From: Candidatus Bathyarchaeum tardum
GTDB taxonomy: Archaea > Thermoproteota > Bathyarchaeia > Bathyarchaeales > Bathyarchaeaceae
Assembly: GCA_029762755.1 (NCBI GenBank)
Contig: JARVGH010000006.1
Span: 1-64,000 of the forward strand
Reading direction: 5' to 3'
DNA: 64,000 nt
The stretch's first letter is position 1, and every line of letters begins with the position of its first letter. The notes under the pieces were generated by a model. The model ran no database searches, was not told the origin of the DNA, and saw nothing but the letters and a program-made list of their open reading frames with translations. Below, piece by piece: positions 17,979-26,046 of this stretch. A program made the position numbers and the translations under genes.

Positions 17979-18386
17979 ATGACTAAGATTGTCCGCGTTG
18001 GAGTTACTTTTCCACCAGAATTATTAGCTGAACTAGATGAAATTATTGATAACATTGGTTATGAAAGCCGTTCAAAGGCTATTCAAGACGCAGTGACACT
18101 GTTTGTTACTGAACAAAAATTACTTCATAAACAGGAAGGCAAAAAAGCTGGTGTGCTCGTGATGGTTTACGACCATGATGTAAAAGGATTAGAAGACGAT
18201 CTAGTTGAATCTCAGCACCATCATCGGAGCGTCATAAATTCAGTGCTTCATGTCCATTTAAGTGACAAAGAATGCCTTGAAGCAGTTGCAGTTAAAGGGG
18301 ATGCAAAAGAAATACGAAAACTAGCTCAAGAACTAGCAACCCGAAAAGGTGTAAAACAGGTCCGTTCAACAATAGTCAGCTCATAA
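17979..18386 (+). CDS. nikR: Nickel-responsive regulator NikR
   Basis: A ribbon-helix-helix DNA-binding domain (residues 3-45: RVGVTFPPELLAELDEII) is followed by an ACT-like nickel-sensing domain. The high-affinity nickel ligands are all in register: H80, H91, H93 and C99, with the same spacing as H76, H87, H89 and C95 of the E. coli protein. The product would repress nickel uptake genes when nickel is plentiful. The nearby [NiFe] hydrogenase supplies an obvious nickel demand; no nickel transporter is seen in the window. Confidence 0.93.
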   Translation: MTKIVRVGVTFPPELLAELDEIIDNIGYESRSKAIQDAVTLFVTEQKLLHKQEGKKAGVLVMVYDHDVKGLEDDLVESQHHHRSVINSVLHVHLSDKECLEAVAVKGDAKEIRKLAQELATRKGVKQVRSTIVSS

Positions 18387-18509
18387 ATGGACAAAATTCT
18401 GCTCATTTTTTCTTGTTTATTTTCTAAACACAAGTCTCTTTAGTTAATGCTACATAGAACTTTCTGTCAACACAACTGTTGATTATCTAAAGAAAGGTAA
18501 CATCAAAAA

Positions 18510-19367
18510 ATGGCAGTAAAAAATGTTCAGCTAACTGTTTTAATTGAAAACACAACGAATAGCAATAACCCAAAATTGGAGGCTAAACATGGTCTTTCAG
18601 TTTATGTAACTGTAACAGTTGATACCAATAAAGTAACGGTGTTAATGGACACTGGAGCTTCACCAGAAAAACTTCTTAGCAACATTACTGAATTAAACGT
18701 CAATTTAGAATCTGTTGACGCAGTTGTCCTTAGTCATGGTCATTACGATCACACTGGAGGTTTAATCCAATTACTCGAAAATCTGAGAAAAAGTGTTCCA
18801 GTTATTGGATATCCAACCGTTTTTGAGCCAAAATTAAGCATGATGCCCCATTTGCGGTTAATTGGTGCACCCTTCAAATGTTCTGATGTTGAAACGGTTG
18901 GTGGTGTACCTCTTTTAGCATCAAATCCCGTAAAAATTGCAGAGGGAATTACAACAACAGGTGAAGTTCCCAGAATCACCGATTTTGAAAAAGTTAACGG
19001 ATTTTGGACAATCCACCAAAACAAGTTCATTAATGATGTAATGCTTGACGACCAATCGTTAGTAATTGATCTTGAAAACAAAGGTTTAATTGTAATAACA
19101 GGTTGTGCCCATTCCGGAATAATTAACACTCTAAAATATGCACAAAAAATAACTGGAAACAACAAAATCTATGCTGTTGTCGGCGGTTTTCATCTCATTG
19201 GTGCAAGTGACGAAAAAATTCAAAAAACAATTACTGAAATAAAAAACCTGCACCCAACTGTTGTTGCACCATGCCATTGCACCGGCAAAAATGTGATAAA
19301 AAAATTTTCTGAAGAATTTGGTGACCGATTTGTTTCTGTTCACACGGGAACTGTCATTAACTTTTAG
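18510..19367 (+). CDS. Metallo-beta-lactamase-fold hydrolase (COG1237-like)
   Basis: The HxHxDH metal motif is present as LSHGHYDHTGG near residue 75. Further ligands follow in TGCAHSG (about 198) and CHCTGK (about 252). The protein is 285 residues, matching the family often labelled 7,8-dihydropterin-6-yl-methyl-aminobenzene phosphate synthase or metal-dependent hydrolase. The substrate is uncertain. It is probably cytosolic, as there is no signal peptide. It precedes the radical SAM gene by 61 bases in the same direction. Confidence 0.85.
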   Translation: MAVKNVQLTVLIENTTNSNNPKLEAKHGLSVYVTVTVDTNKVTVLMDTGASPEKLLSNITELNVNLESVDAVVLSHGHYDHTGGLIQLLENLRKSVPVIGYPTVFEPKLSMMPHLRLIGAPFKCSDVETVGGVPLLASNPVKIAEGITTTGEVPRITDFEKVNGFWTIHQNKFINDVMLDDQSLVIDLENKGLIVITGCAHSGIINTLKYAQKITGNNKIYAVVGGFHLIGASDEKIQKTITEIKNLHPTVVAPCHCTGKNVIKKFSEEFGDRFVSVHTGTVINF

Positions 19368-19428
19368 AGTGTTTACCTAAAATAACTTAAACAGCCAACA
19401 TTTTATTTGATTTAGAACGGGATTAAAA

Positions 19429-20151
19429 GTGGACATAAAAGGTTTCATTGACATTAGCTTCGTGGATTGGGACGGAAAAGTATCTTCAGTAATTTTTTTG
19501 CCTAAATGTAATTTTAGGTGCCCATTCTGTCATAACAGAAATCTTGTTCTAAAACCTGAAACCATTGAGACAATCCCTTTTGAAAACTTAGAAGAACAAC
19601 TTACTATACAAAAAAACTGGATTGATGGCGTTTGCATCACAGGTGGAGAACCAACCCTTCATAGTGACTTGCCCGATTTATGCTCAAAAATAAAGAAGAT
19701 GAATTTCTTAGTTAAACTGGACACCAACGGAACCAATCCAAAAATGCTCAAAAAGCTTATTGATAAAAAACTGGTAGATTACATAGCCATGGACGTAAAA
19801 GCTCCTTTAACCGTTGAAAACTATTCAAAAGCAATTGGTGTTAACGCCGAAACTTTACTTGAAAACGTGAAAAAAAGCATAAACCTGCTGAAGACTTCAG
19901 ACATTGATTACGAGTTTAGAACAACTGTTGTTCCTACAATCCATGAGCCTGATGATATTGTCCAGATATGCAACGCTTTAAAAGGTTCCAAAAAATATGT
20001 TCTACAAAAATTTGACGTTAATATTGGACAAGTCGTTTTAGATCCATCTTTCAACACAAAAACATTACCCGAAGATGTAATGCAAAAGTTTGTTGCATGC
20101 GCTAGAAAAATAATTCCATCGACAAAAGTAAGAGGAACTGAAGAAAAATAA
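19429..20151 (+). CDS. Radical SAM activating enzyme (NrdG/PflA-like)
   Basis: The 240-residue protein has the radical SAM cluster motif CNFRCPFCHN (CxxxCxxC, residues 27-36) and a GGEPTLH stretch near 72. It is close to anaerobic ribonucleoside-triphosphate reductase activating proteins (archaeal NrdG type), which make a glycyl radical on a partner enzyme. No NrdD or glycyl radical enzyme lies in the window, so the partner is unknown. The start is GTG 19429. Confidence 0.85.
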   Translation: MDIKGFIDISFVDWDGKVSSVIFLPKCNFRCPFCHNRNLVLKPETIETIPFENLEEQLTIQKNWIDGVCITGGEPTLHSDLPDLCSKIKKMNFLVKLDTNGTNPKMLKKLIDKKLVDYIAMDVKAPLTVENYSKAIGVNAETLLENVKKSINLLKTSDIDYEFRTTVVPTIHEPDDIVQICNALKGSKKYVLQKFDVNIGQVVLDPSFNTKTLPEDVMQKFVACARKIIPSTKVRGTEEK

Positions 20152-20547
20152 AAATTAAAAAATTAAGAACCGGACTTGCTGATTTTGCATGGTGAAACGG
20201 TGTGCCCTCGTCGTGCCTGTACCACGCCTCCCATGAAAAGTCTAATTTTGGATATCTCGCTGTGAGATGCCGTCAATTTTGGGATTTACGCGTGCAGAGC
20301 AGGTCTTTTCGACGAGAGCACAATAGTATCTAAACCCTACCGAAACTAATAGTTTGAACACATATTCAAGTGAATTCCCAATCAATTTAAGTTCAACATT
20401 TACAAAATTGGCATTTTCTTCATACCGAAATTAATTGTTGGGTACATCTTAGTATGTTATGTTGAGACAAAAAAAAGATAAAACATGCTTAAATGCACTT
20501 CAAGGCTTTTTTGAGCAAAAAAATTGAATGAAAACTATGCAAAACCC
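20152..20547. other. Convergent intergenic region with a long foldable element
   Basis: About 400 bases lie between two genes pointing at each other. The first 170 bases are GC-richer than the surroundings and contain the RNA candidate listed at 20202-20321. The rest (20330-20547) is AT-rich without open frames or clear repeats; T- and A-runs near 20470-20530 could terminate transcripts. Confidence 0.45.
20202..20321 (+). ncRNA. Candidate rod-shaped structured RNA
   Basis: Nested complementary segments give one long imperfect hairpin. 20202-20213 pairs with 20310-20321 (11 of 12 positions), 20215-20219 with 20300-20304, 20223-20227 (CACGC) with 20290-20294 (GCGTG), 20230-20234 (TCCCA) with 20280-20284 (TGGGA). 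The apical hairpin is 20254-20258 (ATCTC) with 20264-20268 (GAGAT). An A/T-rich TATA-like stretch at 20146-20167 would put a start near 20190. No known RNA family motif is recognised. The strand is assumed from the upstream TATA-like sequence. It could alternatively be a two-way terminator, though it is large for that. Confidence 0.5.
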
Positions 20548-22794
20548 TCATACACGGCTTAATTTAACTGTAAATATGGTGCCTTTTCCCTCTGTACTTT
20601 CAACTTCTATGCTGCCCCCATTTGCCTCAACAAACTTTTTACATATTGATAACCCTAATCCCTGCCCTTGAGCTTTAGTAGTAAAGAAAGGTTCAAAAAT
20701 TTTTGATATGTAATCTTCAGGAATCCCTACTCCTGTGTCTTCAACTATTACAGTAATTTCTTTATCAGAAGATTTTGTTCCAATTTTGAGGTTGCCTCCG
20801 TCAGGCATAGATTGAATGGCATTACGAACAAGATTATCGAACACTCTTTTCATTGATGAATAATCTGCTAACGCCAGAGGGGACTCATTTTTAGTATCCA
20901 CCGAAACATTGATGGTTCCAGGGATTGATATTGAAGAAAGAACTTCATCAATTAATTTCTGTACGTTTATTGATGCTTTTTTTAGGTTTATCTTTCTGGA
21001 AAAGTCCTGCAGGTCTGTAACTATTTTGTCCATATACAATACTTGCCCCTCAATTTTATCATAAATTTGTTCAAGATCTTGTTTTTCAATTTGAGGTGGA
21101 ATTAGTTCCAGTTTCATCCGTGCCAAATGAATTGTGTTAACTATCGCCTGAAGCGGATTGCGAAGATCGTGCCCAACCATTGCTGTGGTTCTACCTATTG
21201 CGGACAACCGTTCAGCTTCTATAAGACGGTCTCTTACTTCTTGCAATTCATCAGACTTTAATTCAATCAGTTCCTCTAAATATTCATTATACAACTGTTC
21301 AATTTCTCCTTGAGGGACTTTGGCAGCTAATCGTTCCAACAGCGTAGGGTAAACCCTAAGTTCGATTGCAGGTTCACGATTTAATCTTAAAACATGTTTC
21401 AAACTTTCGAGAACAGCATCCCCTACATAGGAATTTGAAATTAATCGTGAATAAATCCAACTTGTTAAAGGAGTGAAACTTTCGATGATTGCAGACAATC
21501 TCTGGTCGTTTGGCAATCGAATAATTTCTTCTTTTGTTGCTCCAATTAAAATTTCACCATATTTTGTCACTTTAACCGATTTGGTGCTTTGATAAGTAGC
21601 AAGTTTGTTCTGAAAATCATGCAACGAAATTTTATCTGAAACTACCAAAAGTAAACGTTTGTAGATTTTTAGACATGCTTCAACATCACTTAACTTGTCC
21701 AAGCTTCTATCTTCATCTATTCGCCTCAAGTAATCCCCGTTGGAAATTCCATATACTAAATCAGATTTTTTCAAAAACTCAATGTTTTTCATGACTACCT
21801 TGTCAAAGCTGTCACCCAACATCAAATGAGCAGAATTTAGAACCCGTAGATAGCTGTCAGTGAGTTCACTGTTTTTTTCTTCTTCTAAGAACTTTAAGTT
21901 ACGATTAATTACTTCCAACATTTTTGAATCATCTGGAGCTTCAAATGAAATCCCATCTGGTCCAATCGAAACCTTATCTGCAATCAGGGATTTCTTAAGG
22001 AACTCAAGGAACTTAAATGATGCTTCACCAAGGTTTGTGTCAGTTGACATATTGTAGAAATCCATCAAGAATGATGAATAAACTTCAGGAAAATGAATCG
22101 AAGCAGATTCCTGTGAGGGGAATTTAGTTTCCTTTAGTGACAATGCAACTCCAATAGTAATGAATGTTAAAAATTGCAATATTCCCCCTACGGGTGCAAA
22201 ATTGTGGTCAATGGTAAGAAAATAGTTTGTTACCGTGAAGCCTATGACTTGAAAAAGCGTGTAACCTGCTAAAAGTATCCAATATTTTTTCTTAAGTGTT
22301 GAAGACCTTGCTTTTCTTGCAAGACCAAAAAGAATGACGATTGTTGCAATGTAGTATCCAAAGTATATTGCTGTTCCTATTTCAAGGGGAATTCCAGAGA
22401 CTGAAAGGTCATAAGTCCATCCATAATCAGTCATTTGAAATGATATGTTAACAAAAAGAAAAGTAACAAGCCGGATAATTGCTGGAATAAAAATTAGAAG
22501 AAGATATGGTTTTTGCCGTTGAATGTTCAGTGCAGTAATTAAGTATGTCGGCTGGCTTAGACTACTGGATATCAAGATAATATAAAAGGATAGAGCTGAA
22601 AGTTCGGGACTGGGAGCGGTTCTTTGAAAATAAGTTGCGAACTCCCAAATGGCTATCAATAAACCAAATGCAAAAAATCCTTTTAATGCCCAAGTTTTTT
22701 TCTCTGAAGACCTTTTAATAAAAATGTATGCAGAAACGAAAAGTGCAAAAAATCCACCGAGGATATATTGTAGAAACCATGCAATTTGACTCAA
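20548..22794 (-). CDS. Membrane histidine kinase with 7TM N-terminal region
   Basis: The 748-residue protein starts with about seven membrane helices (residues 5-225), like the 7TM histidine kinase sensor region. A long cytosolic linker follows (about 235-525), then a HisKA phosphoacceptor domain with H542 in VGHDLRNPLQAI, and a HATPase_c domain with NAIQSMPDGG, DTGVGIPE and GQGLGLSICKK boxes. It should autophosphorylate and pass phosphate to a response regulator, but none is encoded nearby. The signal is unknown. It is 12 bases downstream of the GH3-like gene and probably cotranscribed. Confidence 0.9.
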   Translation of the reverse strand: MSQIAWFLQYILGGFFALFVSAYIFIKRSSEKKTWALKGFFAFGLLIAIWEFATYFQRTAPSPELSALSFYIILISSSLSQPTYLITALNIQRQKPYLLLIFIPAIIRLVTFLFVNISFQMTDYGWTYDLSVSGIPLEIGTAIYFGYYIATIVILFGLARKARSSTLKKKYWILLAGYTLFQVIGFTVTNYFLTIDHNFAPVGGILQFLTFITIGVALSLKETKFPSQESASIHFPEVYSSFLMDFYNMSTDTNLGEASFKFLEFLKKSLIADKVSIGPDGISFEAPDDSKMLEVINRNLKFLEEEKNSELTDSYLRVLNSAHLMLGDSFDKVVMKNIEFLKKSDLVYGISNGDYLRRIDEDRSLDKLSDVEACLKIYKRLLLVVSDKISLHDFQNKLATYQSTKSVKVTKYGEILIGATKEEIIRLPNDQRLSAIIESFTPLTSWIYSRLISNSYVGDAVLESLKHVLRLNREPAIELRVYPTLLERLAAKVPQGEIEQLYNEYLEELIELKSDELQEVRDRLIEAERLSAIGRTTAMVGHDLRNPLQAIVNTIHLARMKLELIPPQIEKQDLEQIYDKIEGQVLYMDKIVTDLQDFSRKINLKKASINVQKLIDEVLSSISIPGTINVSVDTKNESPLALADYSSMKRVFDNLVRNAIQSMPDGGNLKIGTKSSDKEITVIVEDTGVGIPEDYISKIFEPFFTTKAQGQGLGLSICKKFVEANGGSIEVESTEGKGTIFTVKLSRV

Positions 22795-22806
22795 TTTTTG
22801 TTATCC

Positions 22807-24432
22807 TCAAATGCTTCTAAGGGTTTCAAATATTTCCATTCTATCTGGTGGAATCAACTGTGGTGGTTTGTATTGTCCTAGTGGTGCGCCCATTTTTCCT
22901 TTCAAGGCAGAATACCTTAGAAAGGCACCATGTTTTATGTATTCTACTTTGACTGCTTCTGAAGGTTCTTTAATGTTAAAGTCTGTTACGTATTTTTTGA
23001 AATCATTTTGTGTTTTTTGAAGTGCTTCAAAAATTCTTTTTTCAGCTTCTTTTTCAGTGTAACTCCATGTTTTTTCCATAAGGAAACAGAGTTTTTCTTT
23101 TGGTTCCACAAGTTTAGCTACTGCCCATTTGTCTGAAGTTCGAAGTCCCGCAGCAAATAATGCATCAACGATGGCTCTGGAAGTCAGGCGATAATACCCA
23201 AGAACATCAATTATTGAAGTTTTTCTGCCCTCAAACGAAAACACGGGCATTCCATCATCCCGAAAGTCTACAACACGGAAAAGATCTCCCATGTCATACC
23301 TGAAAACTATTGACCCAAAAGGAGTTATCACTAGATTGTAAGTTTCTCCTTTTTTTACTTCTTCAATATTTTTCATTTCACCCTTATCAGTTTGGAACTC
23401 TAAAAAGCACGGTATCATATTGGGGACTAGGTCTGTTTTTCTGTCAGGGTCGCCTCTCATTAGATTTCCTGCTTCTGTAGCACCATAGGCGTGAAGAGGC
23501 TCAAAATTAAATTCATTCTTGAAGAAATCAATATACAGTTGAGAATCCATTCCCCCAACAATAATTCCTTTAAGGGGCAGAAAATCGGAAATCTGTTTTT
23601 TTGTTTTTCCCGATATCTTGAGTTGAAGCAACTTAACTGCAAGTAAAGTTTTCTTCAAGCCAAAGCTCATTCCACGATAATATTCTGAAAATAATTCCTC
23701 TGGGTCAACAAGGTATTTGCATATCATGTAAAACATGGAACCAATGCCGCCAGCTACATCAATTTTTTTCCCTTTTTCGATGGCTTTTAAAACATACGTA
23801 AATTTTTCTTTCATGTTTTGCAGGTTATCTGCGACCTCGATTGGGGGAATCATATTAAAATGGTGTTTGAACGCATCCGAGCCCCAGCCTGAAATGTAAG
23901 GTACTGGAGCATTAATGTTAAGTGCGGTATCCCCTTGTTTGAGTTTTGTTTCTCCCCAACTGTCACTGCAAGAAACCAAAACTGTTGCTAAGGAAGCTTG
24001 GAAAAAGTTTTTCCAGAATGTTTCCCCATTTGCTATGATTTTACTTTTACCTGTGCTGCCAGTGGTGGTTGCACAGAAGTAATATGGTTCAGTCATGTAC
24101 CTGTTAAGGGATGCACCCAATTTGCTGCTGATTCGATGATAGTATTCTGATAATGGCTCTGTCTCTGCTCTGGAGTTATTTTTTGTTGCAGATTCGAGCT
24201 CTGATGCAAAAGAGTGCAACATGGGATAATTGCTGTAATTTGTAATAGGGATATCCTTGAAGTTTTTGAGGCAAGATTCGTCTAACTTTTTAGCAATATC
24301 AGTCTTTTTCCATTTAGAAAAATAGGTTTCAAGACGTTCGTTGTTGTATTCAACTTGTTCTTGAAAAGATTTATCGTAGAAACTACAGTATTTTTTCCAA
24401 AGGTCTGGGTTAGACATCGATGATACAAGCAT
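22807..24432 (-). CDS. GH3-like adenylate-forming enzyme
   Basis: A 541-residue cytosolic protein of the ANL/GH3 type. It has a Ser/Thr/Gly-rich nucleotide loop (TTTGSTGKSK, near residue 127), an adenylate motif HAYGATEAGNL (about 316-326) and a small C-terminal domain beginning after VFRYDMGDLFRV. Relatives in plants conjugate amino acids to acyl groups; archaeal members are uncharacterised. The acid substrate cannot be predicted. ATG at 24432 or ATG at 24417 (MSNPDLW) could initiate. It lies upstream of the histidine kinase on the same strand. Confidence 0.78.
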   Translation of the reverse strand: MLVSSMSNPDLWKKYCSFYDKSFQEQVEYNNERLETYFSKWKKTDIAKKLDESCLKNFKDIPITNYSNYPMLHSFASELESATKNNSRAETEPLSEYYHRISSKLGASLNRYMTEPYYFCATTTGSTGKSKIIANGETFWKNFFQASLATVLVSCSDSWGETKLKQGDTALNINAPVPYISGWGSDAFKHHFNMIPPIEVADNLQNMKEKFTYVLKAIEKGKKIDVAGGIGSMFYMICKYLVDPEELFSEYYRGMSFGLKKTLLAVKLLQLKISGKTKKQISDFLPLKGIIVGGMDSQLYIDFFKNEFNFEPLHAYGATEAGNLMRGDPDRKTDLVPNMIPCFLEFQTDKGEMKNIEEVKKGETYNLVITPFGSIVFRYDMGDLFRVVDFRDDGMPVFSFEGRKTSIIDVLGYYRLTSRAIVDALFAAGLRTSDKWAVAKLVEPKEKLCFLMEKTWSYTEKEAEKRIFEALQKTQNDFKKYVTDFNIKEPSEAVKVEYIKHGAFLRYSALKGKMGAPLGQYKPPQLIPPDRMEIFETLRSI

Positions 24433-24662
24433 AATTACTGCTTTATTAAGTATGCGAATTTGGGGGCTGGATTGGGGGCTAAGGGGTTATTTTAAGCGAA
24501 AAAATTGGCAATTTCATAGCGATAATGAATAAAATAAACAAAAAAGGAAAAAAATTTTTTCTTACAGCAGATTTTTCATAAACGATTAATTTTTAGATTG
24601 TTTATATTTCAAAACGTTATTTAAAACCTTGTTGTTTTGATTTTCCTAATATACTCTGTTTT

Positions 24663-25625
24663 TTAGATTGCTGTTACTCTCAAAAACAACAAAGGAAACA
24701 CTACAAAAATTACAAACAATATTGAAGTCATTAGCATTATCTGAAGGGCTTTAGTTATGTGCATGGGTAATAGATTGTTTTCATCTCCAATAATGTAGTG
24801 ACCCGGTTTTTCTAGTTGTATGTTTAACGCACCAGCCATTGCTGATATTGTCCACCCTGCGTTGGGGCTGATTGTGTTCTTATTATCTCTTCTCAAAATT
24901 CTCCATGATTTTTTCCAATCATTTCTTAACACGAATGATGATAAAACCATCAAAATTGCAGTTAGTCTGGTTGGAATATAATTAACTATGGTGTCCATTG
25001 AAGCAGAAAACCAACCAATGTTAATGTGTTCTTTATCTTTGTATCCTACCATTGAATCCAATGTGTTAATAACCCTAAAAGCAACTGCACCTGAAACTCC
25101 AAACAATGCAAAATAAAAAAAGGGTGACGTAATCCCGTCGGTGGTTCCTTCTGCTATTGTTTCCACTGCTGCAGAAATAATGTGACGACTAGTCAGTCCG
25201 TTTGGGTTGCGCCTTACAATAAAGGGCAGATACTGTTTCGCTGTTTCATAATCTTGTTTTTCAACTGCCTCAGCAACAGGCAAAGTGTATTGTTTCATGC
25301 ACTTAATTGCAAAAGTGGTCTGTAATATCAAAGCAGAGGCAACAATGTAAACTAACCAACCGAATGATTCACGAATCCATAACACCCCGAAATATGTGGG
25401 AGTTACAAATAAGGCAAGAAGACCTAAACAAAGAAAAATTCCATTAATTTTTTCAATTTTAGGGTTATCGTTTTTTAATTTTGGTTTAAGGCGCCCTGCA
25501 ATGGTTCCCATCCATAGGGTTGGATGAAACCGGTCTGGAGCTTCGCCAAAAAGTATGTCAATCAAAAATGCCAAAATAAATACTAACAAAGAATCAAAAA
25601 GAAACGAAATATTTCCTTCAAACAT
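24663..25625 (-). CDS. cbiB: Adenosylcobinamide-phosphate synthase CbiB
   Basis: An integral membrane protein of 320 residues with the CbiB/CobD family opening (FLIDILFGEAPDRFHPTLWMG) and the conserved RRNPNGLTS and FFYFALFGVSGAVAFR segments. It attaches the aminopropanol (phosphate) arm to adenosylcobyric acid late in cobalamin synthesis. It is divergent from cobN, and the gap between them holds two copies of the 17-bp operator-like element, so it may belong to the same regulon. Confidence 0.92.
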   Translation of the reverse strand: MFEGNISFLFDSLLVFILAFLIDILFGEAPDRFHPTLWMGTIAGRLKPKLKNDNPKIEKINGIFLCLGLLALFVTPTYFGVLWIRESFGWLVYIVASALILQTTFAIKCMKQYTLPVAEAVEKQDYETAKQYLPFIVRRNPNGLTSRHIISAAVETIAEGTTDGITSPFFYFALFGVSGAVAFRVINTLDSMVGYKDKEHINIGWFSASMDTIVNYIPTRLTAILMVLSSFVLRNDWKKSWRILRRDNKNTISPNAGWTISAMAGALNIQLEKPGHYIIGDENNLLPMHITKALQIMLMTSILFVIFVVFPLLFLRVTAI

Positions 25626-25777
25626 GTTACAACCAACTACGTCTACAACTAACTAATGTTCTTATTCTCATTACGCGTTTGAACATCAAAGGCTACTTCC
25701 TTTTCAATGGGTTTGAAATATCAACCGATCTGTCATCGTTTTTGTTGCTCATGAATTGTTTATCGTTATGTGGTGCC

Positions 25778-25804
25778 GTATAAATATTTGGATGGATTAT
25801 CCAA
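25778..25804 (+). promoter_or_regulatory. cobN upstream promoter P1 with 17-bp operator-like repeat
   Basis: A TATA-like box GTATAAATA (25778-25786) is followed one base later by the inverted repeat TTGGATGGATTATCCAA (25788-25804). Read on the minus strand it is TTGGATAATCCATCCAA, a full match to the consensus shared with 34322-34338 and 34588-34604. The position between TATA box and expected start site suits a repressor. It lies about 240 bases before cobN. Confidence 0.7.
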
Positions 25805-25890
25805 GACAAATTTTTCGGATACCAGCATTCAAATTTAGAGGAATTTAGCACAAGCTATTCAACCCTTGGTTAACTTTGTTTGAAAAAAAT

Positions 25891-25916
25891 GTTATATTCT
25901 TGGAGGGTTATTCCAA
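25891..25916 (+). promoter_or_regulatory. cobN proximal promoter P2 with operator-like repeat
   Basis: The same layout as at 25778: a TATA-like GTTATATTC (25891-25899) is immediately followed by TTGGAGGGTTATTCCAA (25900-25916). On the minus strand this matches the 17-bp consensus at 15 of 17 positions, including the central CC. Transcription would begin near 25920, about 125 bases before cobN. Confidence 0.6.
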
Positions 25917-26046
25917 CCGCAATAACTGGGTTGATATCTGTTGAAGAAATGGATAATTACAAAAAACATGAATAATGTATGTGGATGCTTTAGCGGTATT
26001 TCACACATAATTACTTTTCATTGTTTGATTTCTTGGAGGTAAATTG

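Larger units (their letters stand above)
25626..26046. other. Divergent cbiB-cobN intergenic region
   Basis: A 421-bp gap with two promoter-like units for cobN, each a TATA-like box followed at once by a 17-bp inverted repeat (entries at 25788 and 25900). I looked for a cobalamin riboswitch, in particular a B12-box GCCACTG-like core, and found none. A 28-codon open frame at 25889-25975 (MLYSWRVIPTAITG...) is too weak to call. Confidence 0.5.

Noticed and set aside
25626-26046. Cobalamin riboswitch before cobN
   Set aside because: No B12-box-like core or matching stem set was found; TATA plus operator-like elements explain the region better.
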